Part shown: positions 8,150 to 16,267 of the stretch, in pieces | Layout of the letters: each line of letters starts with the position of its first letter | Numbering within the stretch: the first letter of the stretch is position 1 | NCBI RefSeq assembly: GCF_036408855.1 | Contig: NZ_JAZGJQ010000004.1 | Span: forward strand, 1 to 64,000 | Reading direction: 5' to 3' | Origin: Olsenella_K absiana | GTDB lineage: Bacteria; Actinomycetota; Coriobacteriia; Coriobacteriales; Atopobiaceae | Length of the DNA: 64,000 nucleotides | Made by a program: the position numbers and the translations under genes | Notes under the pieces: generated by a model | What the model saw: the letters and a program-made list of their open reading frames with translations, nothing else | Told to the model about the DNA's origin: nothing | The model's database searches: none

Positions 8150-8410
8150 GCGTCCCACCCCAGCTGACCTGGTATTTGACCCCACACTCGCGTACCGGGG
8201 CGCTCGCTCGGGGGCGTACCCCTCACTGGTGGCCCTCTCGCCCGCAGGGCACCGTGCCCTGAAGTCGGCTGTTCGGGCGGTACGACTTACCTCTAGGACG
8301 AGCCATGCTCGCGCGAGCCCGCGCCCGCGCTTACGTGGATCCCTTCGACCTCGTCTGCCATGGACTAGGGCGCAGAGGCGCCCGCAACCACAGACCTGGG
8401 GCGAGACCAG
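8150..8410 (-). ncRNA. Possible structured non-coding RNA, family not recognised
   Basis: The minus-strand transcript beginning just after the TATACT box would open with a 12-base segment (8396-8407). It pairs fully, including G-U pairs, with 8152-8163 near its other end, closing a molecule of about 260 bases. Inside are further hairpins, e.g. CAGGGCA/UGCCCUG around 8245-8262, AAGUCG/CGACUU and GGGCGCC/GGCGCCC-type stems. A long closed rod is typical of 6S-like RNAs. I do not see the conserved bases of RNase P RNA, tmRNA or SRP RNA. It could also be the leader of the downstream transporter gene. The pairing is seen; the RNA is inferred. Confidence 0.4.
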
Positions 8411-8413
8411 GTT

Positions 8414-8419
8414 AGTATA
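8414..8419 (-). promoter_or_regulatory. -10 box TATACT upstream of the structured segment
   Basis: The minus strand reads TATACT, 5 of 6 to the sigma-70 consensus, in a GC-rich region where such a match is rare. No good -35 box is visible 16-18 bases upstream. The same TATACT occurs in front of the GH5-like gene at 17368. Confidence 0.5.
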
Positions 8420-8515
8420 GCTTTCTATGGCCGCGGGCGCCGCCCGGAGGCCGCCCGGAAAGGTCCCTCCCCTGGCGGGCGGCACGGGCGCCGGCCCGGG
8501 GAGGGGCCGCCACCC

Positions 8516-9286
8516 TCACCAGACGCGGGCGAAGGCACAGCAGGTCACGCTCCTCGCGCCGCGGGCGAGGAGGGCGCGGGCGCACTCGCGCATGCTCGCC
8601 CCCGTCGTCACCACGTCGTCCGCGAGCAGCAGGGCGAGCCCGCTCACGTCCGCCACGCAGCCCACGCTCCCCGCGAGGTTCTCCGCGCGCTGCTCGCGCC
8701 CGAGCGCGCGCTGGTCGCCGGCAGCCGCGCGCACCAGCACGTCGGCGAGGGGCACGCCCGTGAGGCGGGAGAGCTCGCGCGAGACGAGCTCCATGTGGTC
8801 GAAGCCGCGCCGGGCGAAGGCCTTGGCGGTCGCGGGGACGAAGCAGATGGCGTCCGTGGCGGCGAGGTCCGCGCGGGGCGCGCCGTCCGGGGCGAGAAGG
8901 GCCGCGGCCTCGTCGAGCGAGGTGGCCATCGCGGCGGCCATGACGGGGGCGAGCCTGAGCTCGTGCGCGTCCTTGAGGGCGCAGGCCACCAGGCGGGCGA
9001 CGCCGCCCGAGCCCGCGAAGTCGAGCGCGCAGACGGTCGCGCGCGACTCCCACGCACCGTCGCACTCCGTGCAGGTCAGCCACCCGAAGGGCGCCCCGCA
9101 GACCGGGCAGGCGAAGCGCTGGTCCACCCAGGGGAGGGATGCGCGGCACTCCTCGCACAGGAGCTCCCCCGGCTGGTCGCAGCCCGCGCAGCGCGTGGGC
9201 CACAGGAGCTCGAGCGCGGCCTCTGCGAGCGCGCCCGCGACCCCGCGCGGGCCCGCCCCGCCGCCCGCGGCGAAAGCCTGGTCCAT
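8516..9286 (-). CDS. comF: ComF family phosphoribosyltransferase-like protein
   Basis: The 256-residue protein has an N-terminal zinc-ribbon part with CAGC, CEEC, CPVC and CTEC pairs (residues about 33-75). A type I phosphoribosyltransferase domain ends in the PRPP loop LLADDVVTTGASM, preceded by FARRGFDHMELVSRELS. ComF is needed for DNA uptake across the membrane in competent bacteria. Many non-competent species keep it, and its biochemical reaction is not settled. The start follows GGGAGG. TatD lies upstream, with 39 bases between them. Confidence 0.85.
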   Translation of the reverse strand: MDQAFAAGGGAGPRGVAGALAEAALELLWPTRCAGCDQPGELLCEECRASLPWVDQRFACPVCGAPFGWLTCTECDGAWESRATVCALDFAGSGGVARLVACALKDAHELRLAPVMAAAMATSLDEAAALLAPDGAPRADLAATDAICFVPATAKAFARRGFDHMELVSRELSRLTGVPLADVLVRAAAGDQRALGREQRAENLAGSVGCVADVSGLALLLADDVVTTGASMRECARALLARGARSVTCCAFARVW

Positions 9287-9325
9287 GGACGCCCACCTCC
9301 CGGCGCTCGGGAGGCCCCGGTCGGG

Positions 9326-10423
9326 CTAGCTTAGCACGCGCGCCCCCGCCGGGTGCCCGAAGAGCGCGCAGGCGTTCTCCCACAGCGCGGCGTAGGTGTC
9401 CGCGCGCGACGCCACGCCCGCGGCCTCGCGCGCCCCGGCCACGCAGGCGGCGGAGAAGCCCACCATGGCCGGCTCGCACTCGAGCCCGCGCAGCGGCACG
9501 GGCGCCATGTAGGGGCTGTCCGTCTCGCAGAGCAGCTGCCCCGCCGGGCAGGCGACGGCCGCGGCGCGCACGTCGTCGGAGCGGCGGAAGGTCGAGACGC
9601 CGCCGAAGGCCACGTGGCAGCCGAGCTCCACGAAGGGGGCCATGACCTCGGGGCCCTGCGTGAAGCAGTGCAGGTCGCAGCCGCGCCGGGGCACGCCCAC
9701 GCGCTCGAGGACGCGCACCGCGTCCGCGTGGGCGCTCGCGGCGGCGTCGCGGGCCGCGTCCCTGATGTGGAGCTCCACGGGCAGGTCGCGCTCCTGGGCC
9801 AGCCGGAGCTGCCACTCGAAGGCCGCGAGCTGCGTCTCGCGGGGCGCCTCGTTGTACGGGCCGTAGTCGAGGCCCACCTCCCCCACGCCGACGCAGCGCC
9901 CGCTCTCGAGAAGGACCTCGAGCTGGGGGCGCGCCTCGCGGAGGCGCTCCGCGCCGTAGGGGTGGACGCCAGCTACGACGCGCACGGACGAGACGAGGTC
10001 GGCGACGCCGCCCCAGCCCTCCGGGGCCACGCCCTCGATGCCGAGCTCCCGGGCGCGCCCGAGGAGCTCCCCCGCGCGCGCCACGACGCCGTCGAGCCAG
10101 TCGAGGGTCGCGCGCGCGTCCGTCGCGTCGTCGGCTGGGTCGAGGGGGCAGACGAGCAGGCGGACGCCGGCCAGCGCCGCGCGCGCGACGGCGCAGGCGG
10201 CGTCGGTCCCGTCGAAGTGCGTGAGGTGGCCGTGGGTGTCGGCGAGGGGCGCGAGGGGCCGGGGCAGCTCCTGCGGGCGGCCCTTCTTGTCGCGGAAGAG
10301 CGCGCCGCCTGGCAGGAGCGCCTCGAGCTCGGGCGCGGCGCCGGCGCCGGGTGCGGGCAGCGGGTCCTTCTCGCCCGTGGGGCCGGACGCGGGCAGCGGG
10401 CCCTTCCCACCTGCGCGGGTCAC
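9326..10423 (-). CDS. tatD: TatD family metal-dependent deoxyribonuclease
   Basis: The amidohydrolase-fold metal ligands are all visible: ADTHGH (HxH), VGEVGLDYGPYNE, PVELHIRDA, DLHCFTQG and CETDSPYMAP. TatD enzymes are Mg-dependent 3'-5' exonucleases that act in DNA repair and clean-up. The start is GTG at 10421-10423, which overlaps the rsmA stop as GTGA, so translation is coupled. About 48 Gly/Pro-rich residues precede the catalytic fold. The typical metG-rsmA-tatD order of many Gram-positive bacteria is kept here. Confidence 0.88.
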   Translation of the reverse strand: MTRAGGKGPLPASGPTGEKDPLPAPGAGAAPELEALLPGGALFRDKKGRPQELPRPLAPLADTHGHLTHFDGTDAACAVARAALAGVRLLVCPLDPADDATDARATLDWLDGVVARAGELLGRARELGIEGVAPEGWGGVADLVSSVRVVAGVHPYGAERLREARPQLEVLLESGRCVGVGEVGLDYGPYNEAPRETQLAAFEWQLRLAQERDLPVELHIRDAARDAAASAHADAVRVLERVGVPRRGCDLHCFTQGPEVMAPFVELGCHVAFGGVSTFRRSDDVRAAAVACPAGQLLCETDSPYMAPVPLRGLECEPAMVGFSAACVAGAREAAGVASRADTYAALWENACALFGHPAGARVLS

Positions 10424-11388
10424 GAGAGCCTCCCGGCGAGGCGCACGAAGTCGGCGGGCGAGAGGCGCTCCGCGCGGCTCCTGGGGTCGATGCCCGCCGC
10501 GGCGAAGGCGGCGTCGAGCTCGGCCTTGTCGAAGCCCGAGGCGCCCATGGAGTTGCGGATGGTCTTGCGGCGCTGCGCGAAGGCGGCGTCGATCACGCGG
10601 GCGCACGCGGCGAGCCCCTCGGGGCCGAGCGGGGTACCATCCGCCCCGAGGGCGGGCGCGCGGTCGATCCTCACGACCGCGGAATCGACGTGGGGCGCCG
10701 GCATGAAGCAGCCAGGTCCGACCTCGAAGCGGCCGGTCACGCGCCCGAGCAGGGCGAGCTTGGCCGTGTAGGCGCCGTAGGCCCTGGAGCCCGGCTCGGC
10801 GGAGATGCGGTCGGCGACCTCGGCCTGGACCATCACGACGATGCGGCCGACCGAGGGCATCTCGGAGAGCACCTTGAGCACGAGGGTCGCGGCGACCTGG
10901 TAGGGCAGGTTGGAGACGAGCTTGTCGGGCAGGGCCGGGACGCCCGCCACGCCGAGCGAGGCGAGCTCGGCGGCGATGCGGTCCTTTCCCACCCTGAGCG
11001 CGTCGCCCAGGATGAGGCCGAGGCGCTCCGAGTCGCTCGCGCAGGTCTCGGCGAGCACGGGGGCGAGCGAGCGGTCCGCCTCGACCGCCACGACGGCGCC
11101 CGCGCGCTCGAGCAGGGCGACCGTGAGCGTGCCGATGCCGGGGCCCACCTCGAGCACCACGTCCTCGCGGGTGAGCTCCGCCAGGCCGAGGATGCGGCCG
11201 ATCACGGAGTCGTCCACGAGGAAGTTCTGGCCGAGGGCGTGCACGGCGGCGTGGCCGTAGCCGTCGAGCACCGCGCGGGTCTCGCGCGGGTTGGCGAGCC
11301 AGGAGTAGCCGCGGGGCCCTGGCGCGGGGGCGCCGGGCGCCGGGGCGGGCGCCGGGGCGCCGCGGCGGGCGGAGTCCCTTCTCGCCAC
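10420..11388 (-). CDS. rsmA: 16S rRNA dimethyladenosine transferase
   Basis: The 322-residue enzyme contains LGQNFLVDDSVIGRIL, the SAM-binding EVGPGIGTLT and the catalytic NLPYQVA (NLPY). RsmA (KsgA) dimethylates two adjacent adenosines near the 3' end of 16S rRNA during late small-subunit assembly. The start is a GTG 2 bases after the metG stop, so the pair is co-translated. About 28 Pro/Ala-rich residues precede the fold. The last codon overlaps the start of tatD. Confidence 0.92.
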   Translation of the reverse strand: MARRDSARRGAPAPAPAPGAPAPGPRGYSWLANPRETRAVLDGYGHAAVHALGQNFLVDDSVIGRILGLAELTREDVVLEVGPGIGTLTVALLERAGAVVAVEADRSLAPVLAETCASDSERLGLILGDALRVGKDRIAAELASLGVAGVPALPDKLVSNLPYQVAATLVLKVLSEMPSVGRIVVMVQAEVADRISAEPGSRAYGAYTAKLALLGRVTGRFEVGPGCFMPAPHVDSAVVRIDRAPALGADGTPLGPEGLAACARVIDAAFAQRRKTIRNSMGASGFDKAELDAAFAAAGIDPRSRAERLSPADFVRLAGRLS

Positions 11389-11390
11389 GC

Positions 11391-13001
11391 CTACGCGCCC
11401 TTCTTCTGCAGGCGCGGGAAGAGCGCGTCGCCCTTGATGACCGCAAGCCCGCCCGAGAGCTGGCCCCAGGCGCAGGCGGCCGCGAGGTCCGTGCAGGCGG
11501 CCTCGTCGCCGTGGCTCATGCGGCGCAGGGCCTCCGCGGAGGTCTCGGGCATGAAGGGGGCGAGCAGGTGGGCGCAGATGCGGATCGACTCGAGCAGGTT
11601 CAGGATGATGCGCGCCAGCTCGCCGGAGCGGGCCGGATCCTTGGCGACGTTCCAAGGCTCGGAGTCCTCGATGTAGTGGTTGGCGGCGTGCACGAGCTCC
11701 ATCACCACGTCCTTGGCCTGGACGTACTCGATCTTCTCCATGTGGGCGGCATAGCGGCCGAAGATGCCCTCCGCCACGTCGTGCAGCGGACTCGCCTCCG
11801 CGGCCCAGCCCGCCGGGACCTCGGGGCTCTTGCCGTCGAAGTACTTGGCGCTCATGTTGAACGCGCGCGAGACCAGGTTGCCCCAGCTGTTGGCGAGGTC
11901 GGCGTTGTAGACCTGCTCCATGCGGGAGAAGCTGATGGCGCCGTCCTCTCCGGGAGTGACGTCGGTCATGAAGTAGTAGCGGTAGCCCTCGACGCCAAGC
12001 AGGTCGATGACGTCGTCGGGCGCGATGGCGTTGCCGCGCGACTTGCTCATCTTCTCGCCCTGGCCGGTCTCCTCGTTCCTCACCATGAGGAAGCCGTGGG
12101 CGAAGACGTGCTCGGGCAGGGCGTCGCCCATCGCCATGAGCATGGCGGGCCAGATGACGCAGTGGAAGCGGATGATGTCCTTGCCGACCACGTGCATCTG
12201 CGCAGGCCAGCGGTAGGCGAGCTCGCGCCGGGCGGCCTCGCTGGGGTCGCCGTAGCCCACGGCGGTCATGTAGTTGAGCAGGGCGTCGAACCACACGTAG
12301 GTGACGTGCCTGTCGTCGAAGGGCACCTTGATACCCCAGTCGAAGCTCGTGCGCGAGACCGAGAGGTCCTGCAGGCCGCCCTCGACGAAGCTGCGCACCT
12401 CCCTCATGCGGAAGTCCGGCTGGACGAAGTCGGGGTGCTCGTCGTAGAGCCTGAGCAGGCGGTCCTGGAACGCGGAGAGCTTGAAGAAGTAGGACTCCTC
12501 CTGGACGCGCTCGAGCGGGCGGCCGCAGTCGGGGCAGAGGTGCTCGCCCTCGGTGTGGCGCTCCTCGTCGGCCTTGGCGACCTGGGTCTCGGTGAAGTAG
12601 GTCTCCTCGGGCACGCAGTACCAGCCGTCGTAGGAGCCCTTGTAGAGGTAGCCGGAGTCGCGCATGCGCTCCCAGAGGTACTGGACGGCGCGCACCTGGC
12701 GCGGCTCGGTCGTGCGGATGAAGTCGTCGTTGGAGACCTCGAGCCTCCGCCAGAGGTCCTGGAAGTACGGGGCCTGGCTGTCGCACCACTCCTGCGGCTC
12801 CATGCCGTGGGCGCGCGCGGCCTCCTCGACCTTCTCGCCGTGCTCGTCCATGCCGGTCAGGAACTTGACGTCGTAGCCCTCGGCCCTGCGGAAGCGCGCC
12901 TGGACGTCGCACAGGATCGTGGAGTAGGCGGTCCCGAGGTGCGGGCGGGCGTTGACGTAGTAGATGGGGGTGGTGATGAAGTAGGACCTCTTGTCTGCCA
13001 T
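11391..13001 (-). CDS. metG: Methionyl-tRNA synthetase
   Basis: This class I synthetase of 536 residues has the HIGH-type motif as HLGT (residues 21-24), KMSKS (KMSKSRGN) and a CPDC zinc knuckle near residue 176. The anticodon-binding helical domain follows. The C-terminal EMAP/Trbp111 tRNA-binding domain found in many MetRS is absent, consistent with the short form. It charges tRNA-Met and initiator tRNA. The start follows GAGGAG, about 115 bases downstream of a TACAAT -10 box. It heads the metG-rsmA-tatD-comF run. Confidence 0.96.
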   Translation of the reverse strand: MADKRSYFITTPIYYVNARPHLGTAYSTILCDVQARFRRAEGYDVKFLTGMDEHGEKVEEAARAHGMEPQEWCDSQAPYFQDLWRRLEVSNDDFIRTTEPRQVRAVQYLWERMRDSGYLYKGSYDGWYCVPEETYFTETQVAKADEERHTEGEHLCPDCGRPLERVQEESYFFKLSAFQDRLLRLYDEHPDFVQPDFRMREVRSFVEGGLQDLSVSRTSFDWGIKVPFDDRHVTYVWFDALLNYMTAVGYGDPSEAARRELAYRWPAQMHVVGKDIIRFHCVIWPAMLMAMGDALPEHVFAHGFLMVRNEETGQGEKMSKSRGNAIAPDDVIDLLGVEGYRYYFMTDVTPGEDGAISFSRMEQVYNADLANSWGNLVSRAFNMSAKYFDGKSPEVPAGWAAEASPLHDVAEGIFGRYAAHMEKIEYVQAKDVVMELVHAANHYIEDSEPWNVAKDPARSGELARIILNLLESIRICAHLLAPFMPETSAEALRRMSHGDEAACTDLAAACAWGQLSGGLAVIKGDALFPRLQKKGA

Positions 13002-13116
13002 CTGGCGGCTCCTCGTGTGGTACGGCTGTGCGGCGGCGGGCCGGGCGCTGCCGCACGTCTGGGGGCGCGGGCAGCCCGCGCGCCCCGCGTGGGCGCACGC
13101 CCGGGCACGACCGCCT

Positions 13117-13122
13117 ATTGTA
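13117..13122 (-). promoter_or_regulatory. -10 box for the metG operon
   Basis: The minus strand reads TACAAT between the fbp end and metG, 115 bases before the metG start. No convincing -35 was seen. Confidence 0.45.
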
Positions 13123-13138
13123 GCGCAGCCGCCCCTGG

Positions 13139-15040
13139 CTAGCGCCTGAGGGAGACGCCGGTGTCGTAGGCCTCGAGCAGGGCCTTCAGGTCCTCGATCT
13201 GCTCGCGCACCTCGGCGCCGGTGTCGGAGTCGGAGACGAGCTGGGGCCGGTCGTAGGTCTGCACCACGGTGGTCTCGCTCTCGATGTCCGCGTCGTCATC
13301 CAGCGCGGCCTCCACGCTCTCGAAGGGCGCGTGCGAGCGCAGGGTCATGGCGTTCTGGTCCGAGACGAGCGTGAAGCCCGCGATGCCGGTCGCCGCGTGG
13401 TAGGCCTTGCAGAAGCCGCCGTCGATCACGAGGAGCCTGCCGCCGCCGCGGATGGCGCTCTCGCCGCTGCTCACCTTGACCGGGGTGTGGCCGTTGATGA
13501 TGTGGCCGCGCTCGGGGCTGACGCCGAACTCGCGCAGGATCTCGCGGCAGGCGCGCTCGTCCTGCGTGAGGGTCCAGTAGGCGTCGCGCGGCTCCTGCCA
13601 GGTCGACCTGTCCTTGACCAGGGCGCGCTCGAAGGTCTTGACCACCCTGCCGGACAGGGGCGAGTTGCGGCCGCACCACAGGTACCACATCCAGTCGAGG
13701 GCGTCCTGGTCGCCCTCGCGCCAGGCGCGACGGGCCACCTGGTCGCAGAAGTCGAAGTAGGCCCTGCCGGACAGCCTCCTGGAGCCGCAGTCGACCATGT
13801 GCAGGGTGCCGTCCTCGTTCATGGGGACGCAGCCGTGGAAGATCAGGTTGTCGTTGCGGACCAGGTAGACCGAGCCCTTCTCGAAGAGGAAGTTCACGTG
13901 GTCCTGCAGCTTCTGCGAGGAGCGGAAGCTCGCGACGAGGTCGTCGATCACGGCCTCCTCCTCGCGGGTGAGCGCGTAGGGGTCGTCCGGGTCGATGGTG
14001 GGCAGGTCGCGCGTGGAGAGCTCGTAGTCGACGCCGTCGATGCGCACGCAGCCGCGCGAGAGGTCGACCTTGTCGAGCAGCAGCCGGTCCGCCATGTCGA
14101 ACTCGGGGTGGCGGCGGATCAGCTGGCCCTCGAGCTTGAGCAGGATGACCGAGATGGCCCGCTCCTCCGGCGTGCGCCCGCCGCCCTCCGAGCGCGCCGC
14201 GTAGGTGTGCTCGGCGAAGAGGGCGAGCTTGCGCAGGGGGATGCCGTAGGAGCTCTCGAGGATGGAGTAGGAGTCGTAGCGCACGTTGTTGCGCACTGCC
14301 GTGGCGACGCAGGCGGCCGAGCCGGCGGCGGCGCCCATCCAGAGGATGTCGTGGTTGCCCCACTGGACGTCCACCGAGGGGTGCGCCATGAGCCCGTCGA
14401 GGATGCGGTCGGCGTGCGGGCCCCGGTCGAAGACGTCGCCCACGAGGTGCAGCCGGTCGACGGCCAGCCGCTTGATCAGCGAGGCGAGCGAGATGAAGAA
14501 GTCCTCGGCCGAGCCCGTCTCGACGATCGAGGTCAGGATCCTGCGGTGGTACTCGTGGCGCGAGAGGTTCCTGATGCCCGCCTCGTGGAGGAGCTCCTCG
14601 ATGATGTAGGCGTACTCGACCGGCATGGCCTTGCGGACCTTGGAGCGCGTGTAGCTGTTGGAGAGGTAGCGGGCGATGCGCACCATGCGGTGCAGGGTCG
14701 TCTCGTACCACTCGGGCGTGTCGCGCCTCTGGGCGCGGATGCGGGCGAGCTTCTGCTTGGGGTAATAGATCAGGGTGCAGAGCTCGGCCTGCTCGGCGTC
14801 CGTGAGCTCCCCGTCGTAGGTGGCGCGCACGCGGTCGCGGATCACGCCGGAGCAGTTGTTGAGGATGTGGTTGAAGGCCTCGTCCTCCCCGTGGACGTCG
14901 CTCATGAAGTGCTCGGTCGCCTTGGGGAGGTTGAGGATCGCCTGCAGGTTGATTATCTCCGTGAAGACCGACTGCCTGGTCGGGAACTTCTCTGCGAGGA
15001 GGCGCAGGTACTTGAGGTCGCCTTCGGACCTGAAGGACAT
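13139..15040 (-). CDS. fbp: Fructose-1,6-bisphosphatase, class III
   Basis: The protein of about 633 residues begins MSFRSEGDLKYLRLL, as in Firmicutes class III enzymes. It carries the metallophosphoesterase signature: SDVHGED, GDVFDRGPHAD and WGNHD, with INGHTPVKV and IDGGFCKAY near the C-terminus. It hydrolyses fructose-1,6-bisphosphate to fructose-6-phosphate in gluconeogenesis. The ATG at 15040 matches the family N-terminus; an upstream extension is not needed. It stands alone between metG and rsmI. Confidence 0.95.
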   Translation of the reverse strand: MSFRSEGDLKYLRLLAEKFPTRQSVFTEIINLQAILNLPKATEHFMSDVHGEDEAFNHILNNCSGVIRDRVRATYDGELTDAEQAELCTLIYYPKQKLARIRAQRRDTPEWYETTLHRMVRIARYLSNSYTRSKVRKAMPVEYAYIIEELLHEAGIRNLSRHEYHRRILTSIVETGSAEDFFISLASLIKRLAVDRLHLVGDVFDRGPHADRILDGLMAHPSVDVQWGNHDILWMGAAAGSAACVATAVRNNVRYDSYSILESSYGIPLRKLALFAEHTYAARSEGGGRTPEERAISVILLKLEGQLIRRHPEFDMADRLLLDKVDLSRGCVRIDGVDYELSTRDLPTIDPDDPYALTREEEAVIDDLVASFRSSQKLQDHVNFLFEKGSVYLVRNDNLIFHGCVPMNEDGTLHMVDCGSRRLSGRAYFDFCDQVARRAWREGDQDALDWMWYLWCGRNSPLSGRVVKTFERALVKDRSTWQEPRDAYWTLTQDERACREILREFGVSPERGHIINGHTPVKVSSGESAIRGGGRLLVIDGGFCKAYHAATGIAGFTLVSDQNAMTLRSHAPFESVEAALDDDADIESETTVVQTYDRPQLVSDSDTGAEVREQIEDLKALLEAYDTGVSLRR

Positions 15041-15208
15041 CGTGGGCAAGGTATCACCGTCCTGGAATCTAGTCCCGCCCCGTGGCGCGCCGGCTGGGCC
15101 GGGCCGGGCGGGAGGCCCCCAGACAGTATGGCAAGCGGGGCGCCGCGGGCGGGGGTCCAAACAGCCAGCGCGCAGGCCCCCTCGGCCGAAGGGCGCGGGC
15201 GGGCGCGG

Positions 15209-15243
15209 GCGAGAAGGACGCGCGGCCCGGGCGCGGCCCGGGC
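15209..15243 (-). terminator. Hairpin with TCCTTCTC tail after rsmI
   Basis: Two copies of GCCCGGGC (15236-15243 and 15225-15232) pair across a 3-base loop. On the minus strand they are followed by GCGCGTCCTTCTCGCC. The hairpin starts 2 bases past the rsmI stop codon. Confidence 0.6.
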
Positions 15244-15244
15244 G

Positions 15245-16267
15245 CTACGCGCCCGCGGGGCCCGCGCCCTGCGAGAGGGCGACGACACGGTCGTAGACCT
15301 CGGGGCGCGGGACGCCGAAGGCGCGGGCGAGGCGCTTCGCGAGGCGCGTCTTGGACTCGCCGGCAACGAGGCCGGCCGCGATGGCCTCGTCGAGGCTCGG
15401 CGCGGCGGGCGCGCAGGCGCCCTCGGCGGCGGCTCCCGCGGGGACGCCGGGCGCGACGGCGGGCCGCACGGCGCCGGCCACCTCGGCCAGGGCCTCCTCG
15501 CGGCGCCAGGCCTCCTGCTCGCGCTCGTCGGGGCCGCCGACCACGATGACGCACTCGCCGCGCACCTCGCCGCGCTCGGCGACCGCGCGCGCGAGCTCGG
15601 CGGCCGGGGCGCGCAGGCACTCCTCGTGCACCTTGGTCAGCTCGCGCACCAGAGCGACCCGACGCGCGGGCAGGGCGCTCGCGACGGCCTCGAGCGTGGC
15701 CTGGACGCGGTGGGGCGACTCGTAGAGCACCACGGCGCCGGGCACGCGCGAGAGGGCCCGGAGCCTGCGGTCCCTCTCGCCCGCCTTGCGGGGCAGGAAC
15801 CCCTCGAAGAAGAAGTGGTCCATGGGCAGGCCAGACGCCACGAGCGCGCAGGTCACGGCCGAGGGGCCGGGGACGACCTCCACCCTGAGGCCGCGGTCGA
15901 GAGCCGCGTCGACGAGGCGCTGGCCCGGGTCCGAGACGCCCGGCATGCCCGCGTCGGAGACGAAGGCCACGCGCCGGCCGTCCTCGAGCTCCTCGAGCAC
16001 CTCGGGGACGCGCTCCAAGATCACGTTCTCGTCGCAGCGGCGGAGCGGCGCGCGGACACCCAGGCAGGACAGGAGCCTGCCCGTCACACGCGTGTCCTCG
16101 CACAGGACGACGTCGGCGGCGGCGAGGGTCTCGACCACGCGCGGCGAGGCGTCGCGGAGGTTGCCGATCGGGGTGCCCACCATGGAGAGCAGGCCCTCCA
16201 CCTCGCGCGCGCCAGGCCGCGAGGGGCCGGACGCCGCCTCGCCGCGCCCCTTGCCGGCCGCCGTCAC
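15245..16267 (-). CDS. rsmI: 16S rRNA (cytidine-2'-O)-methyltransferase
   Basis: The 340-residue protein has the tetrapyrrole-methylase fold: LSMVGTPIGNLRDASPRVVETL, LCEDTR, FVSDAGMPGVSDPG, VVPGPSA and FEGFLPRK. These are diagnostic of RsmI, which methylates the 2'-OH of a cytidine in the 16S decoding region. The start is GTG at 16265-16267, overlapping the stop of the GH5-like gene as GTGA. About 27 extra residues precede the fold, and an Ala/Pro-rich linker (residues about 265-290) precedes the C-terminal helical tail. Confidence 0.92.
   Translation of the reverse strand: MTAAGKGRGEAASGPSRPGAREVEGLLSMVGTPIGNLRDASPRVVETLAAADVVLCEDTRVTGRLLSCLGVRAPLRRCDENVILERVPEVLEELEDGRRVAFVSDAGMPGVSDPGQRLVDAALDRGLRVEVVPGPSAVTCALVASGLPMDHFFFEGFLPRKAGERDRRLRALSRVPGAVVLYESPHRVQATLEAVASALPARRVALVRELTKVHEECLRAPAAELARAVAERGEVRGECVIVVGGPDEREQEAWRREEALAEVAGAVRPAVAPGVPAGAAAEGACAPAAPSLDEAIAAGLVAGESKTRLAKRLARAFGVPRPEVYDRVVALSQGAGPAGA

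Larger units (their letters stand above)
8082..8515. other. 434-base gap between comF and the solute-binding protein gene
   Basis: No convincing protein gene lies here; the open frames have no ribosome binding site and no family signature. The stretch contains a TATACT -10 box (8414-8419) reading minus and a structured segment (8150-8410) described separately. The last 70 bases before 8081 are the leader of the solute-binding protein gene. Confidence 0.7.

Noticed and set aside
8078..8485. Open frames of 90-135 codons on both strands in the gap before comF
   Set aside because: No ribosome binding site, no recognisable domain, and the DNA shows long-range base pairing instead of coding pattern.
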